Positions 1 to 9,814 of a stretch of 64,000 bases of DNA are shown piece by piece. The notes under the pieces are model-generated. The model was not told where the DNA came from, did not search any database, and saw only the letters and a list, made by a program, of their open reading frames with translations. The number at the start of each line of letters is the position of its first letter. Position 1 is the first letter of the stretch. The DNA is from UBA3064 sp023258775 (GTDB lineage Bacteria > Pseudomonadota > Gammaproteobacteria > Burkholderiales > Burkholderiaceae_E), in assembly GCA_044355655.1 (NCBI GenBank), contig JBIKXS010000015.1, forward strand, positions 1-64,000, in the 5' to 3' direction. Position numbers and translations under genes: made by a program.

Positions 1-10
1 GACATCCCGG

Positions 11-2359
11 ATGTGCACTTTGACGACAGATCTTTTACGCGGACTCAACGAGCAACAACTCGCCGCTGTCACCCTTCCTGCGCAGCATGCGCTGATTCTT
101 GCTGGCGCAGGTAGCGGTAAAACACGTGTGCTCACCACAAGGATTGCCTGGTTAATCTCAAGTTCGCAGCTGAGCCCGCAAGGCTTGCTCGCTGTCACCT
201 TTACCAACAAAGCCGCGCGCGAAATGCTCACCAGGCTCAGTGCCATGGTGACCATCAACACCAAGGCGATGTGGGTCGGGACCTTCCACGGGCTTTGCAA
301 CCGTATGTTGCGTGCTCATTATCGCGATGCCGGCCTGCCAGCCAGTTTTCAGATTCTCGACAGCCAGGATCAACTTGCGGCGATCAAGCGCATGCTCAAG
401 GCGATGCAGGTTGATGAGGACAAGATTCCCCCACGCAATCTGATGCACTTCATCAACGCGTGTAAAGAAAATGGACAAAGGGCAGCGGCGGTTGAAGCCT
501 TTGATGACTACAACCGTCGCTTTGTTGAGCTCTATGCCGCCTATGAGGGGCAGTGTCAGCGCGAGGGGGTGGTTGATTTTGCTGAACTTTTACTGCGCAG
601 TTATGAGCTTTTGCAGCGCAACCAGTTATTGCGCGAGCACTATCAGTTGCGCTTTCGACATATTCTGGTTGATGAGTTTCAAGACACCAACAGTCTCCAA
701 TACCGCTGGCTGAAGTTGCTCGCTGGCGCCGGTAATGTGGTGTTTGCCGTGGGCGATGACGATCAGAGCATTTATGGCTTTCGCGGTGCCGACATTGGCA
801 ATATGATGGCCTTTGAGCGTGAATTCAGGGTGGAAAACCTGATCAAGCTCGAGCAGAACTATCGTTCGGCGGGACATATTCTGGACTGTGCGAATGCCTT
901 AATTGCCCATAATCATGCGCGTTTGGGCAAGGATTTATGGACCGACGCCGGCGAAGGCGAGGCGGTACGGGTCCAAGAGCTGGTTTCTGACGCAGGCGAG
1001 GCGCAATGGCTTGTCGAGCAAATTAAGGCCATTGTTCGCGACGGTGATCGTCGATCCGATGTCGCTGTGCTTTATCGCTCCAATGCGCAGTCGAGGGTGA
1101 TCGAACATGCGCTTTTTTCAGCCAACATCCCTTATCGGGTTTATGGCGGTTTGCGATTTTTTGAGCGCGCTGAAGTCAAGCATGCACTCGCTTATTTGCG
1201 ATTAATTGAGCAAGACGATGACGATGGTGCGTTTTTGCGCGTGGTGAATTTTCCAACCCGTGGCATCGGTGCCCGATCGCTTGAGCAATTGCAAGATCTG
1301 GCAAGCCGTCAGTCCACTTCCTTAATGGGTGCCCTCGGTCGCGCTTCATCCTCAGACCTCAGCAGCGCGGCCTTGTCGCGTTTGCGGCAGTTTCAACAAC
1401 TTATCCATAGCCTTCGACAAAGCACAGCGATGATGCCGCTGGCTGATGCGGTCGAACTTGTGATCGATCAAAGTGGTCTTGCGCAACACTATAGTCTAGA
1501 GAAAGAGGGGCAGGAACGTTTAGAGAACTTGCAAGAATTGGTCAACGCGGCAGCAAGCTTTGTGATGGAACAAGGATTTCAGCCTGATACGCCCTTAAGT
1601 CTTGTTGAGAGCGGTCGATCATCGATAAATGCTGAGTCTGCACCAGGACTGCTTGCTGGTCCTGCCACGCTCGACCTTGGCACGATGGCGCCGATCGCCG
1701 AAACCATGGGTCCTTTGGCGGCTTTTTTGTCGCATGCCTCGCTTGAGGCCGGTGAGCATCAGGCACTGGCTGGCGATGATGCGGTGCAAATGATGACGGT
1801 CCATGCGGCGAAAGGCCTTGAGTTTCAGCATGTATTTATCACCGGTTTGGAAGAGGGCTTATTTCCCCACGAAAACGCCTTATCCGAAGCCCAAGGTCTT
1901 GAAGAAGAGCGGCGTCTGATGTACGTGGCGATCACAAGAGCGCGTGAGCGACTTTACTTGTCCTTCGCACAAACCCGCATGTTGCACGGCCAAACCCGTT
2001 ATCACCTCCGCTCGCGTTTTCTCGAAGAACTCCCTGATCAGCACTTGAAGTGGCTTAGTCCGCGCACCCAACAGCGCTGGGGGCAGTCGGGAAGCGCCAT
2101 GTTTGGCTCAACATCGGGAACTTCAGCCTCTATGTCCTTATTGGGTGTTGAACAGGCTTCGAAACATGAAAGCTTTACCACGACCAAGTCTTCAGCCCCT
2201 GCGATGCGTATCGGGCAGAGCATTCGCCATGATCGATTCGGTGACGGTGTGGTGGTGAGCCTCGAGGGCAGGGGTGCTGATGCAAGAGCGCAAATTAATT
2301 TTGGGCGACAGGGCTTAAAGTGGCTTGCGCTTTCGGTGGCTAAATTGCAGCTTCTTTGA
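11..2359 (+). CDS. uvrD: ATP-dependent DNA helicase UvrD/PcrA type (helicase II)
   Basis: Superfamily 1A 3'-5' helicase that unwinds DNA in nucleotide excision and mismatch repair. The 782-residue protein has Walker A GAGSGKT at residues 32-38, the Walker B box DEFQD at 221-225, motif III around GDDDQSIYGFRG at about 248-259, and late motifs VHAAKGLEF (about 598) and YVAITRAR (about 640). The C-terminal 45 residues (RFGDGVV and the following basic stretch) resemble the Tudor-like tail of UvrD/PcrA, which separates it from Rep. The ATG lies only 10 bases inside the window, so the upstream signals are not visible, but the N-terminus aligns with the usual family start (LLRGLNEQQ). The next genes lie convergently on the minus strand. 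Confidence 0.95.
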   Translation: MCTLTTDLLRGLNEQQLAAVTLPAQHALILAGAGSGKTRVLTTRIAWLISSSQLSPQGLLAVTFTNKAAREMLTRLSAMVTINTKAMWVGTFHGLCNRMLRAHYRDAGLPASFQILDSQDQLAAIKRMLKAMQVDEDKIPPRNLMHFINACKENGQRAAAVEAFDDYNRRFVELYAAYEGQCQREGVVDFAELLLRSYELLQRNQLLREHYQLRFRHILVDEFQDTNSLQYRWLKLLAGAGNVVFAVGDDDQSIYGFRGADIGNMMAFEREFRVENLIKLEQNYRSAGHILDCANALIAHNHARLGKDLWTDAGEGEAVRVQELVSDAGEAQWLVEQIKAIVRDGDRRSDVAVLYRSNAQSRVIEHALFSANIPYRVYGGLRFFERAEVKHALAYLRLIEQDDDDGAFLRVVNFPTRGIGARSLEQLQDLASRQSTSLMGALGRASSSDLSSAALSRLRQFQQLIHSLRQSTAMMPLADAVELVIDQSGLAQHYSLEKEGQERLENLQELVNAAASFVMEQGFQPDTPLSLVESGRSSINAESAPGLLAGPATLDLGTMAPIAETMGPLAAFLSHASLEAGEHQALAGDDAVQMMTVHAAKGLEFQHVFITGLEEGLFPHENALSEAQGLEEERRLMYVAITRARERLYLSFAQTRMLHGQTRYHLRSRFLEELPDQHLKWLSPRTQQRWGQSGSAMFGSTSGTSASMSLLGVEQASKHESFTTTKSSAPAMRIGQSIRHDRFGDGVVVSLEGRGADARAQINFGRQGLKWLALSVAKLQLL

Positions 2360-2417
2360 AGCGGTCCGCGTGCTTAGTGGACAGATGAAAGCTCTTTTGA
2401 AATAAGTGCTTGCTGTC

Positions 2418-3194
2418 CTAAGGTTCCGAAGCGCTTACGCTGTCCCGATAGCTTGGCCAATAAGAGGCGTATAGCGCCGTCATGAGAATCAGTGACAAAG
2501 GGGTAAGCACGATTGAGAGCAACAATGGGGTATTGGGTGCGAGCCACTTGATGGCTTGCAAGACCAAAGAGGCAGCGAAAGCCATGGCGAACCAGCCCAA
2601 CATAAACGCTAAAAAAGCGCCCTTGTTCTGCCAGACAGTGAAGAAGCTGTAAAAAAGTGACTGACCAATGCCAAGTCCGTGCCAGGCTGCAAAAATCGGT
2701 GCAAACCAAAGTGCCATTTGCGCAGGCATGTAAAGCGCTGCGAAAATCAGGCTTGCCCACAACAATTCCTGGTCGATCGATTGCAACTCCGAGGCATCCA
2801 TCGTTCCGGTTGCAACCTTAATCAGACTCCCGTTATCGACACTTGCAGCGGCCGCAAGTGCGAGCAGCGTTGCAGCAGCGTTGATCAGCCCCAGGCCAAT
2901 AAGGCGGTTTCTTGTGGTCGACCCATAACGCCGAAAGCCCGCAAATAGGGTCGAAAGCGGTGGCGCCTCGCCACGATCTGTCATCCGCACCGCTTCCATG
3001 AGTCCCACCGATAACACTTGCACGAGGATGAGCGGTGCTGCGGGGCCAATGACCGGTATCAGTGTGAGGAGCATGAGCGCGAACAAGTAGGCGAGGGTTA
3101 GCATGCTTAGCGGACCAAGGCTTTGCCTCACCAGGCGTAGTCCTTCGCCAATCCACTGGATGCCTTGCCTGATCGAAACCCGCTTAACGTGCAC
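2418..3194 (-). CDS. BPSS1780-family polytopic membrane protein
   Basis: A 258-residue integral membrane protein of unknown function. Several hydrophobic segments are visible, for example around residues 28-60, 100-118, 145-170, 190-213 and 222-245, each flanked by basic residues. The overall pattern and its position next to homoserine kinase match the BPSS1780 family of Burkholderiales. The first codon is ATG with the N-terminal sequence MHVKRVSIRQ, a short cytoplasmic amphipathic stretch. It lies 14 bp downstream of thrB on the same strand, so the two are probably cotranscribed. No catalytic motif is visible and no function is proposed. Confidence 0.8.
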   Translation of the reverse strand: MHVKRVSIRQGIQWIGEGLRLVRQSLGPLSMLTLAYLFALMLLTLIPVIGPAAPLILVQVLSVGLMEAVRMTDRGEAPPLSTLFAGFRRYGSTTRNRLIGLGLINAAATLLALAAAASVDNGSLIKVATGTMDASELQSIDQELLWASLIFAALYMPAQMALWFAPIFAAWHGLGIGQSLFYSFFTVWQNKGAFLAFMLGWFAMAFAASLVLQAIKWLAPNTPLLLSIVLTPLSLILMTALYASYWPSYRDSVSASEP

Positions 3195-3208
3195 GCTAGT
3201 CCTTAAGC

Positions 3209-4213
3209 CTAGGATGCCGCGGTTGTCGATGTTTGATCGACACGGGCTATGCTTTCTCGCAAGCTTGCGAGTTGATGGTCGCCATGCCTCGCAATTAAGA
3301 CGCGTTCAAATTGACTTGGATCCTTTGGTGTCAGCAGGCTTGCTTCGCGCGGCAAATAAAGATCGAAGAGCCGCGACACCCAAAAACGAAAAGCCGCTGC
3401 CCTTAGCGCGAAAGGCCAGGCTTCAAGCTCAGCTACCTGCGGCGTTCTTGTCCTGCAGTAGGCATCAAGCAGCGCATGCAAACGTGGCTGATCCCAGGCG
3501 CCGCTTGCCGACTCAGTGCACCAGTCATTACAGGTCACTGCGAGGTCAAACATCCAGGTGTCGTCGCCGGCAAAATAAAAGTCGATCATGCCGCCGAGTT
3601 GCTCGCCATCAAAAAGCACATTGTCGCGAAAGAGATCAGCATGTACCGCTGAATTCGGCAATTCTCCATAGGACTTTGAGGCCTGAAAACTGATTTGCAA
3701 CTTCAATTCTGTCTGCAACAAATCCCATTGCTCATTGCTCACAAAGGGCTCGAGCATGGGTACGACCTGCTGCCACCAGGCTAAGCCGCGCAGATTCGCT
3801 TGTCGCTTCGGATAACTGCGTGCTGCAAGGTGCATACGGGCGAGCTGATGCCCAACAGCTGCGCAATGCAAGGCTGCCGGCTGCATATTGGCGCGTCCCG
3901 GCAGACAAGTTACCAGCGCAGCAGGCTTGCCTGCCAGGCTTCCCAGGCGAAGGCCCGAGCGGTTGGTAATCGGCTTGGGGCAGGCAACGCCGTGCTCGGC
4001 CAAATGTGTCATGAAATCGATGTAATAGGGCAGTTGCGTGGCGTTTAGGCGCTCAAACAAGGTCAGCACGAATCGACCTGAAGCGGTATCAACAAAAAAA
4101 TTACTGTTTTCGATCCCAGAGGCGATGCCCTCGAAGCGAAGCAATTCGCCGAGATCAAAGTTGTCTAGCCACTGTGCCAGCTGATGATGCTGAATTGGAG
4201 TAAAAACGGCCAT
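3209..4213 (-). CDS. thrB: Homoserine kinase, type II (ThrB)
   Basis: Phosphorylates L-homoserine to O-phosphohomoserine, the penultimate step of threonine synthesis. This is the aminoglycoside-phosphotransferase-like kinase of beta- and alphaproteobacteria, not the GHMP-fold enzyme of E. coli. The catalytic loop reads HADLFRDNVLF, followed by the Mg-binding IDFYFAGDD segment. The protein has 334 residues from the ATG at 4213 (MAVFTPIQ), the usual family N-terminus; an in-frame TTG two codons upstream is less likely. It is divergent from polA with a short shared promoter region and is followed by the membrane protein gene 14 bp away. Confidence 0.92.
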   Translation of the reverse strand: MAVFTPIQHHQLAQWLDNFDLGELLRFEGIASGIENSNFFVDTASGRFVLTLFERLNATQLPYYIDFMTHLAEHGVACPKPITNRSGLRLGSLAGKPAALVTCLPGRANMQPAALHCAAVGHQLARMHLAARSYPKRQANLRGLAWWQQVVPMLEPFVSNEQWDLLQTELKLQISFQASKSYGELPNSAVHADLFRDNVLFDGEQLGGMIDFYFAGDDTWMFDLAVTCNDWCTESASGAWDQPRLHALLDAYCRTRTPQVAELEAWPFALRAAAFRFWVSRLFDLYLPREASLLTPKDPSQFERVLIARHGDHQLASLRESIARVDQTSTTAAS

Positions 4214-4282
4214 TAGCAATTATCCCGCAATTGGTCACACTTGAAGCGTCCGACCTTGGATCGGAGCTGAGATAATCAATCG

Positions 4283-7123
4283 ATGAGTTACGAAAAAGCC
4301 AGACAAGAATCAATTCCCGTCCCGGGTCATGCATCGCCGATGCTGCTGCTGGTTGATGGATCGAGTTATCTTTATCGGGCTTTTCACGCCCTTCCCGATA
4401 TGCGCAGCCCGCAGGCTGAGCCCACGGGTGCGATATATGGCATGGTCGCCATGTTGCGTAAGTTGCGCGCGGATCAGGCACTTCATCGTGGTGCGAGCTT
4501 TGGTGCGGTCATTTTTGATGCGCCCGGTAAAACCTTTCGCGATGAAATTTTCCCAGCCTATAAGGCTAACCGGTCAGCGATGCCTCCAGACTTGGTCTTA
4601 CAGATTCCCAGGATTCATCAGCTTGTTCGCTTGCTCGGCTGGCCATTGGTGATGGTTGAAGGTATTGAGGCCGACGATGTAATCGGCACGCTGACGGCGC
4701 AGGCCAAGCAGTGCGGATGGGAGAGTTTGGTGTCAACAGGCGATAAGGATCTCGCGCAGCTTGTCGATGCAAGCACAAGGCTCGTAAACACCATGACCCG
4801 CGAAGGTGGGCGCCCTGAGTTGCTCGACATTGAGGCAGTGTTTGTCAAATTTGGGGTTCGCCCGGATCAGATCATCGACTATTTGAGCTTGGTTGGCGAC
4901 GCTGTCGACAACGTACCTGGCGTTGAGAAGGTTGGCCCGAAGACGGCAGCCAAATGGCTTGCGCAGTTTGAAAACCTTGATCAGTTAATGGCTCAGGCTG
5001 GGCAGATCGCTGGGGTGGTCGGTGAGAATTTACGCCAATCACTTCAGTGGCTGCCAACTGCCCGCACGCTGGTGACCGTGCGAAGAGATTGTGAACTGCC
5101 CGACTGGTGTTCGCCAGGTGAAGGGCTTTTGCTGACAGACGAAAACGCAGACGGTTTGCGCGAACTCTTTAAGGCTTGCGGATTCCGAACTTGGTTGCGC
5201 GAACTTGAGCAAGCGCCTGTCGAAGCGAACCTTGATGTCACTAAGGGTGGCGAGCCTGGCTTGCCAGGGCCTAAGGCCTCAGAGCAGGCTTTTGCAACTG
5301 CAAGCGCGGCCTTCGATCGAAGTCAGTATGAAACTGTGCTGACGGTGGATGCGCTTGACCGCTGGTTTGCCGAATTGATGGCAAGCGAAGAGGCTGCGGT
5401 CGATACCGAAACAACAGATCTTGATCCGATGCGCGCGGTAATGGTTGGTCTCTCGCTTGCAACGGCGCCAAATAAGGCTTGCTATATACCGCTTGCCCAC
5501 GAAGGTCTTGATCAACCCGGGCAACTCGATCGCGACATGGTGTTAACCCGACTAAAGCCCTGGCTTTGTTCGCCAAGTCACAAGAAACTCGGCCAAAACA
5601 TTAAGTACGACATGCATGTGTTTGAAAACCATGGCGTAAGACTTGAGGGTATTGCTGAGGATTCTTTACTTGCCTCTTATGTACTTGAGGCGCATCGTAA
5701 TCACGATATGGATTCGCTGGCCGAGCGACACCTGAATCATCGAACGATTAGCTATGACGATGTGACGGGGAAGGGGGTTGCAAGATTGCCCTTTGCCCAA
5801 GTGCCTGTCGAGCGCGCAACGCCCTATGCGGCTGAAGATGCCGATGTAACTTACCGACTCTGTCAGCATTTTCGCGCGCGCTTAGCCAGTGAACCTTCGC
5901 TTGATGCGGTTTATCGGCAAATGGAAGTGCCGGTGATGCAGGTCTTGCAATCGATCGAACGTCACGGCGTGATGGTTGATCCGGACAAGTTACAACAGCA
6001 AAGCGATGCCTTGCAGGTGCAATTAAGCGATCTGGAGCGACAAGCTCATGAGGCAGCCAATCGTGCGTTTAATCTGGGATCGCCCAAGCAACTGGGTGAA
6101 TTATTGTTTCAAGAATTAAAGCTGCCTGTTTTAAAGAAGACCGCTTCAGGTGCGCCTTCAACCGATGAAGAAGTATTGGCGAAACTCGCTGAAGACTATC
6201 CCTTGCCACGAATCGTGCTGCAATGGCGAGGGCTTGCCAAGCTTAAATCGACCTACACCGACAAGCTGCCGAAGATGATTCATCCGGTGACTGGGCGCGT
6301 GCATACGAGTTATAACCAGGCGGTCGCTGTCACCGGTCGCTTGGCCTCAACAGATCCTAATTTACAGAACATTCCAATTCGCACAGCCGAAGGGCGTCGG
6401 ATTCGAGAAGCTTTTGTTGCTCCCCAGGGTTTTAAGATTTTGTCGGCAGATTATTCGCAAATCGAGTTGCGGATCATGGCGCATATTTCAGCAGACCCCG
6501 GACTGCTTGCAGCTTTTGCGCGCGGCGACGATGTTCACCGAGCGACCGCTGCTGAAGTCTTCGGGCTAGGGGTTTCCGAAGTAAGTCATGAACAAAGGCG
6601 GTATGCAAAAGTTATCAACTTTGGCTTGATTTATGGCATGAGCGCTTTTGGTTTGGCCTCGAATTTGGGGATCGACCGTCAACAGGCAAAACATTATATT
6701 GATCGCTATTTTGCACGCTATCCCGGAGTGCTCCAGTACATGGAGCGCACGCGACAACAGGCGCGCGAGCAGGGCTTCGTGGAAACTGTTTTTGGTCGTC
6801 GACTTTGGTTATCCGAGATTCAATCGCCAAACGGGCCTCGCAGGCAGGCTGCCGAGCGTGCAGCGATCAATGCACCGATGCAGGGTACGGCCGCCGATTT
6901 GATCAAAATGGCAATGATCCATGTCGATGCACAATTGCAGCAACAGTCGATGCGATCTCGAATGATGATGCAGGTTCATGATGAATTGGTATTCGAAGTA
7001 GCCGATGACGAAGTCGACGCATTAAGCGCACTTGTGCGCGATGCGATGTTGAATGTTGCCCAGTTGGCGGTGCCCCTAGACGTTGATGTTGGCGTGGGCA
7101 ACAACTGGGATGAGGCGCACTAG
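4283..7123 (+). CDS. polA: DNA polymerase I
   Basis: Repair and Okazaki-fragment processing polymerase, 946 residues from this start. It has all three domains: an N-terminal 5'-3' exonuclease (LLLVDGSSYLYRAFHAL, EADDVIGTL), a 3'-5' proofreading domain with intact DTE at 374-376 and later YAAEDADVTY, and a Pol A domain with motif A DYSQIELR (Asp723) and motif C HDE (Asp900). Proofreading therefore looks active, unlike in polymerases that have lost these acids. The first 19 residues precede the conserved MLLLVDG, so an in-frame ATG at 4340 is an alternative start. It is divergent from thrB and followed closely by the exported hydrolase gene. Confidence 0.96.
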   Translation: MSYEKARQESIPVPGHASPMLLLVDGSSYLYRAFHALPDMRSPQAEPTGAIYGMVAMLRKLRADQALHRGASFGAVIFDAPGKTFRDEIFPAYKANRSAMPPDLVLQIPRIHQLVRLLGWPLVMVEGIEADDVIGTLTAQAKQCGWESLVSTGDKDLAQLVDASTRLVNTMTREGGRPELLDIEAVFVKFGVRPDQIIDYLSLVGDAVDNVPGVEKVGPKTAAKWLAQFENLDQLMAQAGQIAGVVGENLRQSLQWLPTARTLVTVRRDCELPDWCSPGEGLLLTDENADGLRELFKACGFRTWLRELEQAPVEANLDVTKGGEPGLPGPKASEQAFATASAAFDRSQYETVLTVDALDRWFAELMASEEAAVDTETTDLDPMRAVMVGLSLATAPNKACYIPLAHEGLDQPGQLDRDMVLTRLKPWLCSPSHKKLGQNIKYDMHVFENHGVRLEGIAEDSLLASYVLEAHRNHDMDSLAERHLNHRTISYDDVTGKGVARLPFAQVPVERATPYAAEDADVTYRLCQHFRARLASEPSLDAVYRQMEVPVMQVLQSIERHGVMVDPDKLQQQSDALQVQLSDLERQAHEAANRAFNLGSPKQLGELLFQELKLPVLKKTASGAPSTDEEVLAKLAEDYPLPRIVLQWRGLAKLKSTYTDKLPKMIHPVTGRVHTSYNQAVAVTGRLASTDPNLQNIPIRTAEGRRIREAFVAPQGFKILSADYSQIELRIMAHISADPGLLAAFARGDDVHRATAAEVFGLGVSEVSHEQRRYAKVINFGLIYGMSAFGLASNLGIDRQQAKHYIDRYFARYPGVLQYMERTRQQAREQGFVETVFGRRLWLSEIQSPNGPRRQAAERAAINAPMQGTAADLIKMAMIHVDAQLQQQSMRSRMMMQVHDELVFEVADDEVDALSALVRDAMLNVAQLAVPLDVDVGVGNNWDEAH

Positions 7124-7145
7124 CTTTTTTATTGAGGTAAGGCTT

Positions 7146-8006
7146 ATGAATGAATCAGCAAGACGTGATTTTGTACGCTCGGTGATCGGTGGTGGGGTGA
7201 TTGCTAGCGCTTATGCCGCGGCGGTCATGCCAACAGGGGATCTGCTGGCCCAAATCCAGCGAACCGACAGCGAGGGCCTTAAAGTCGGCTCGATCATGAT
7301 CCCAACGTCAGGCGGATTCCAAATGCCTGCTTACCATGCCATGCCTGCGGATGCGAAGCCCAAAGCGGTGTTGCTTGTTGTGCATGAGGTCTGGGGTGTG
7401 CATGAGTACATTCAGGATGTTTGCCGCCGATTTGCCAAGCAGGGCTACCTCGCAATTGCGCCCGAACTCTTCGTCCGCCAGGGCGATGTGAAGCTTTTGA
7501 AATCGCCTGCAGAAATTTTCGAGAAAGTTGTTAATAAGGTGAGTGACGAGCAAGTGCTTGCGGACTTGGATGCTGCGACGCTTTGGGCTCAGTCTCAGGG
7601 TTTTGACACATCAAAGCTAGGTATCAACGGATTTTGCTGGGGCGGACGCATTGTCTGGCTTTATAGCGCCCATCAGCGCAAGCTCAAAGCTGCGGTGGCC
7701 TGGTATGGCAGGCTCACGACAGGTACAAATGCGATAACGCCGCGCCACCCGCTCGATGTGGCCGACAAACTTCAAGCGCCGGTCTTGGGGCTTTATGGTG
7801 GCAGGGATGATGGCATTCCTTTGTCCCAGGTTGATGAAATGAAAACCCGCTTGTCCTTCGGTGCGCAAGCCTCACAACAATCTGAGATCGTGGTTTATCC
7901 CGAAGCACCCCATGCATTTCATGCCGATTACAGGCCAACTTTTCGCGCCGATGCCGCCGCCGATGCATGGTCCCGTTGTCTTTCATGGTTTGGCAAGCGC
8001 CTGTAG
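7146..8006 (+). CDS. Exported dienelactone hydrolase family protein
   Basis: An alpha/beta hydrolase of the carboxymethylenebutenolidase family, 286 residues. The nucleophile elbow is GFCWGG (Cys nucleophile), the acid is in YGGRDDG and the histidine in APHAFHAD, so the Cys-Asp-His triad is complete. The N-terminus carries a twin-arginine-like motif (ARRDFVRS) followed by a hydrophobic stretch, suggesting Tat export, as in other periplasmic members. The start is the ATG preceded by GAGGTAAGG; it lies 22 bp after the polA stop, so cotranscription is likely. The substrate is unknown, and no chlorocatechol pathway genes are nearby. Confidence 0.88.
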   Translation: MNESARRDFVRSVIGGGVIASAYAAAVMPTGDLLAQIQRTDSEGLKVGSIMIPTSGGFQMPAYHAMPADAKPKAVLLVVHEVWGVHEYIQDVCRRFAKQGYLAIAPELFVRQGDVKLLKSPAEIFEKVVNKVSDEQVLADLDAATLWAQSQGFDTSKLGINGFCWGGRIVWLYSAHQRKLKAAVAWYGRLTTGTNAITPRHPLDVADKLQAPVLGLYGGRDDGIPLSQVDEMKTRLSFGAQASQQSEIVVYPEAPHAFHADYRPTFRADAAADAWSRCLSWFGKRL

Positions 8007-8138
8007 CTTTGCGCTTGCATCCTGGATGGTGCATCAGTATTTGAGGCATGCATGCCGCTGATCCGAAGCCGTGCAACCGGATCGCGTCCTAATGCGGCAT
8101 GATGGCCAAGTTTTGTCGATGTCGTTAGAGAAACGTTC

Positions 8139-8915
8139 TTGACTTTATTTCATATCATTGCTGCCACGCTGGTTGGGGGCTCGCTGAGCACGCTCGCTGC
8201 GGGCCTCCTGTCTTTGCATGTACTTTCGAAAATTACCAAGCGATTGGTGAGCTTGTCTGCGGGGCTTTTACTTGGTGCTGCCACGATTGACTTACTTCCG
8301 GAGGCAATTGCAAGTGGCGAAGATCCCGAAAAGCTCGGCTGGACGCTTGGGCTTGGTTTCTTGGGATTTTTCCTGCTCGAAAAGTTTGCGATTCTTAGGC
8401 ATGGCCACCACCATGAGGGTGATGGTCACGAGCACCACCATGGCCACGATCAGCATGAGGCTGGGCCCGAGGGTTTGCTGATCCTGATTGGCGATTCGCT
8501 ACATAATTTTGTTGATGGTGTCTTGATCGCTTCAGCCTTTTTGGTTGATCACAGACTTGGCTGGATGACCGCACTTGCGGTCGCCGCGCATGAAATTCCA
8601 CAGGAGATCGGCGATTATATCGTTCTGATTAATGCAGGATATAGTCGGCGTCGCGCTATTATCTATAATCTTATATCAGGGCTTGCCGCAGTGGTCGGCG
8701 GCATTGCGGGCTGGGCTTTATTGTCGAGTCACCATCATCTTCTTCCCTACCTGATCACCATCTCAGCGGCTGCATTTATCTACGTGGCTTTGGCCGACCT
8801 TGTGCCCGACATGCATAAGCAACGTCAGGCTGCAGAAAGCCTATTTCAGCTCGTACTCATCGGCATGGGGGTTTTGGCGATCATGCTTGCACATCGCCTG
8901 GTCCATCAGCACTAA
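8139..8915 (+). CDS. ZIP-family divalent metal transporter
   Basis: A 258-residue membrane protein, probably importing Zn2+ or another divalent metal. The signature segments are present: the TM4-like DSLHNFVDG and the TM5-like AHEIPQEIGD, which form the binuclear metal site in ZIP proteins. Between TM3 and TM4 (about residues 88-107) lies a cytoplasmic loop very rich in histidine, a common metal-sensing or storage feature of the family. No in-frame ATG fits; the start is a TTG preceded by AGAGAAA. The 3' end overlaps the convergent sulfurtransferase gene by 4 bp. Confidence 0.9.
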   Translation: MTLFHIIAATLVGGSLSTLAAGLLSLHVLSKITKRLVSLSAGLLLGAATIDLLPEAIASGEDPEKLGWTLGLGFLGFFLLEKFAILRHGHHHEGDGHEHHHGHDQHEAGPEGLLILIGDSLHNFVDGVLIASAFLVDHRLGWMTALAVAAHEIPQEIGDYIVLINAGYSRRRAIIYNLISGLAAVVGGIAGWALLSSHHHLLPYLITISAAAFIYVALADLVPDMHKQRQAAESLFQLVLIGMGVLAIMLAHRLVHQH

Positions 8916-9814
8916 GGGCGATCGCCCTTGGCAACGGGCCGCTTGGGATCAGCACACCATTCGCTCCATGAGCCTGGGTGCAGCATTAAGTCATCATTCA
9001 GTCCTGCAATACGCATGGCAAGCAGGTTATGACAAGCCGATACCCCAGAGCCACATGAATGCACAAGTGCAGAGCCTTCGCCACCCGGGGCGCTTGCGGC
9101 AGCGGGTATCCGAGGTGCTTGCAATGTCATCAGCGATAGCCATTCTTCACGCAGTACTTCCGCTGGTTTGAAGCGCCCATCGGGCCTTAAATTTTGGGTG
9201 TTCGGTCGATTAAGTGCCCCAGGAATATGGCCTGCAACGGGATCGAGCGGCTCGACATCGCCGCGCCAACGCTCTGCGGCGCGCGCATCAACAATCAAGT
9301 GATGACCGCTTCCAAGGTTTTCCAGCAACTCATCGCTTTGAATGATGGCCTCAAGGGAGTTTCTGATTGCGAAATTCCCTGTGCCTTGCTTGCGCTCACG
9401 GGGGCTTAAGTCCTTACTGCTCGGGTAACCAGCCTTGACCCAGGCCGCATAGCCGCCATCTAAGACGTTGACTGCGTCGTGACCGCACCATCGCAAAAGC
9501 CACCATAACCTCGCGGCGTAAACACTTGAGCCGGCGTCGTAAACCACCACCATGCTGTCATCATTGGCACCAAGGCTTTGCATGCGTTGAACAAGCGCTT
9601 CCTGGTCAGGCAGGGGATGGCGGCCACTTCCCGGGGTCTTGGGGCCGGAAAGCGCATCGTGCAAGGCGAAAAAGGCCGCATTGGGAATATGTCCAGACTC
9701 ATATTGTTGTTTTCCTAGCGATGCGTCGAACAAGTCGGATCGGCAATCGATAAGGATCAACTGATCAATCTGGCTTGCCAGGGCTTCAACACTGATGAGG
9801 TGCTCGTCATGCAT
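8912..9814 (-). CDS. sseA: 3-mercaptopyruvate/thiosulfate sulfurtransferase (SseA-like)
   Basis: A two-rhodanese-domain sulfurtransferase of 300 residues. The N-terminal domain (about 1-140) is structural. The C-terminal domain carries the catalytic loop CGSGVSAC with nucleophile Cys254; this loop type is typical of mercaptopyruvate sulfurtransferases rather than rhodanese proper. It transfers sulfane sulfur to cyanide or thiol acceptors. Its start overlaps the end of the upstream Rieske oxygenase gene by 8 bp, so the two form an operon. The specific substrate cannot be decided from sequence. Confidence 0.88.
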   Translation of the reverse strand: MHDEHLISVEALASQIDQLILIDCRSDLFDASLGKQQYESGHIPNAAFFALHDALSGPKTPGSGRHPLPDQEALVQRMQSLGANDDSMVVVYDAGSSVYAARLWWLLRWCGHDAVNVLDGGYAAWVKAGYPSSKDLSPRERKQGTGNFAIRNSLEAIIQSDELLENLGSGHHLIVDARAAERWRGDVEPLDPVAGHIPGALNRPNTQNLRPDGRFKPAEVLREEWLSLMTLQAPRIPAAASAPGGEGSALVHSCGSGVSACHNLLAMRIAGLNDDLMLHPGSWSEWCADPKRPVAKGDRP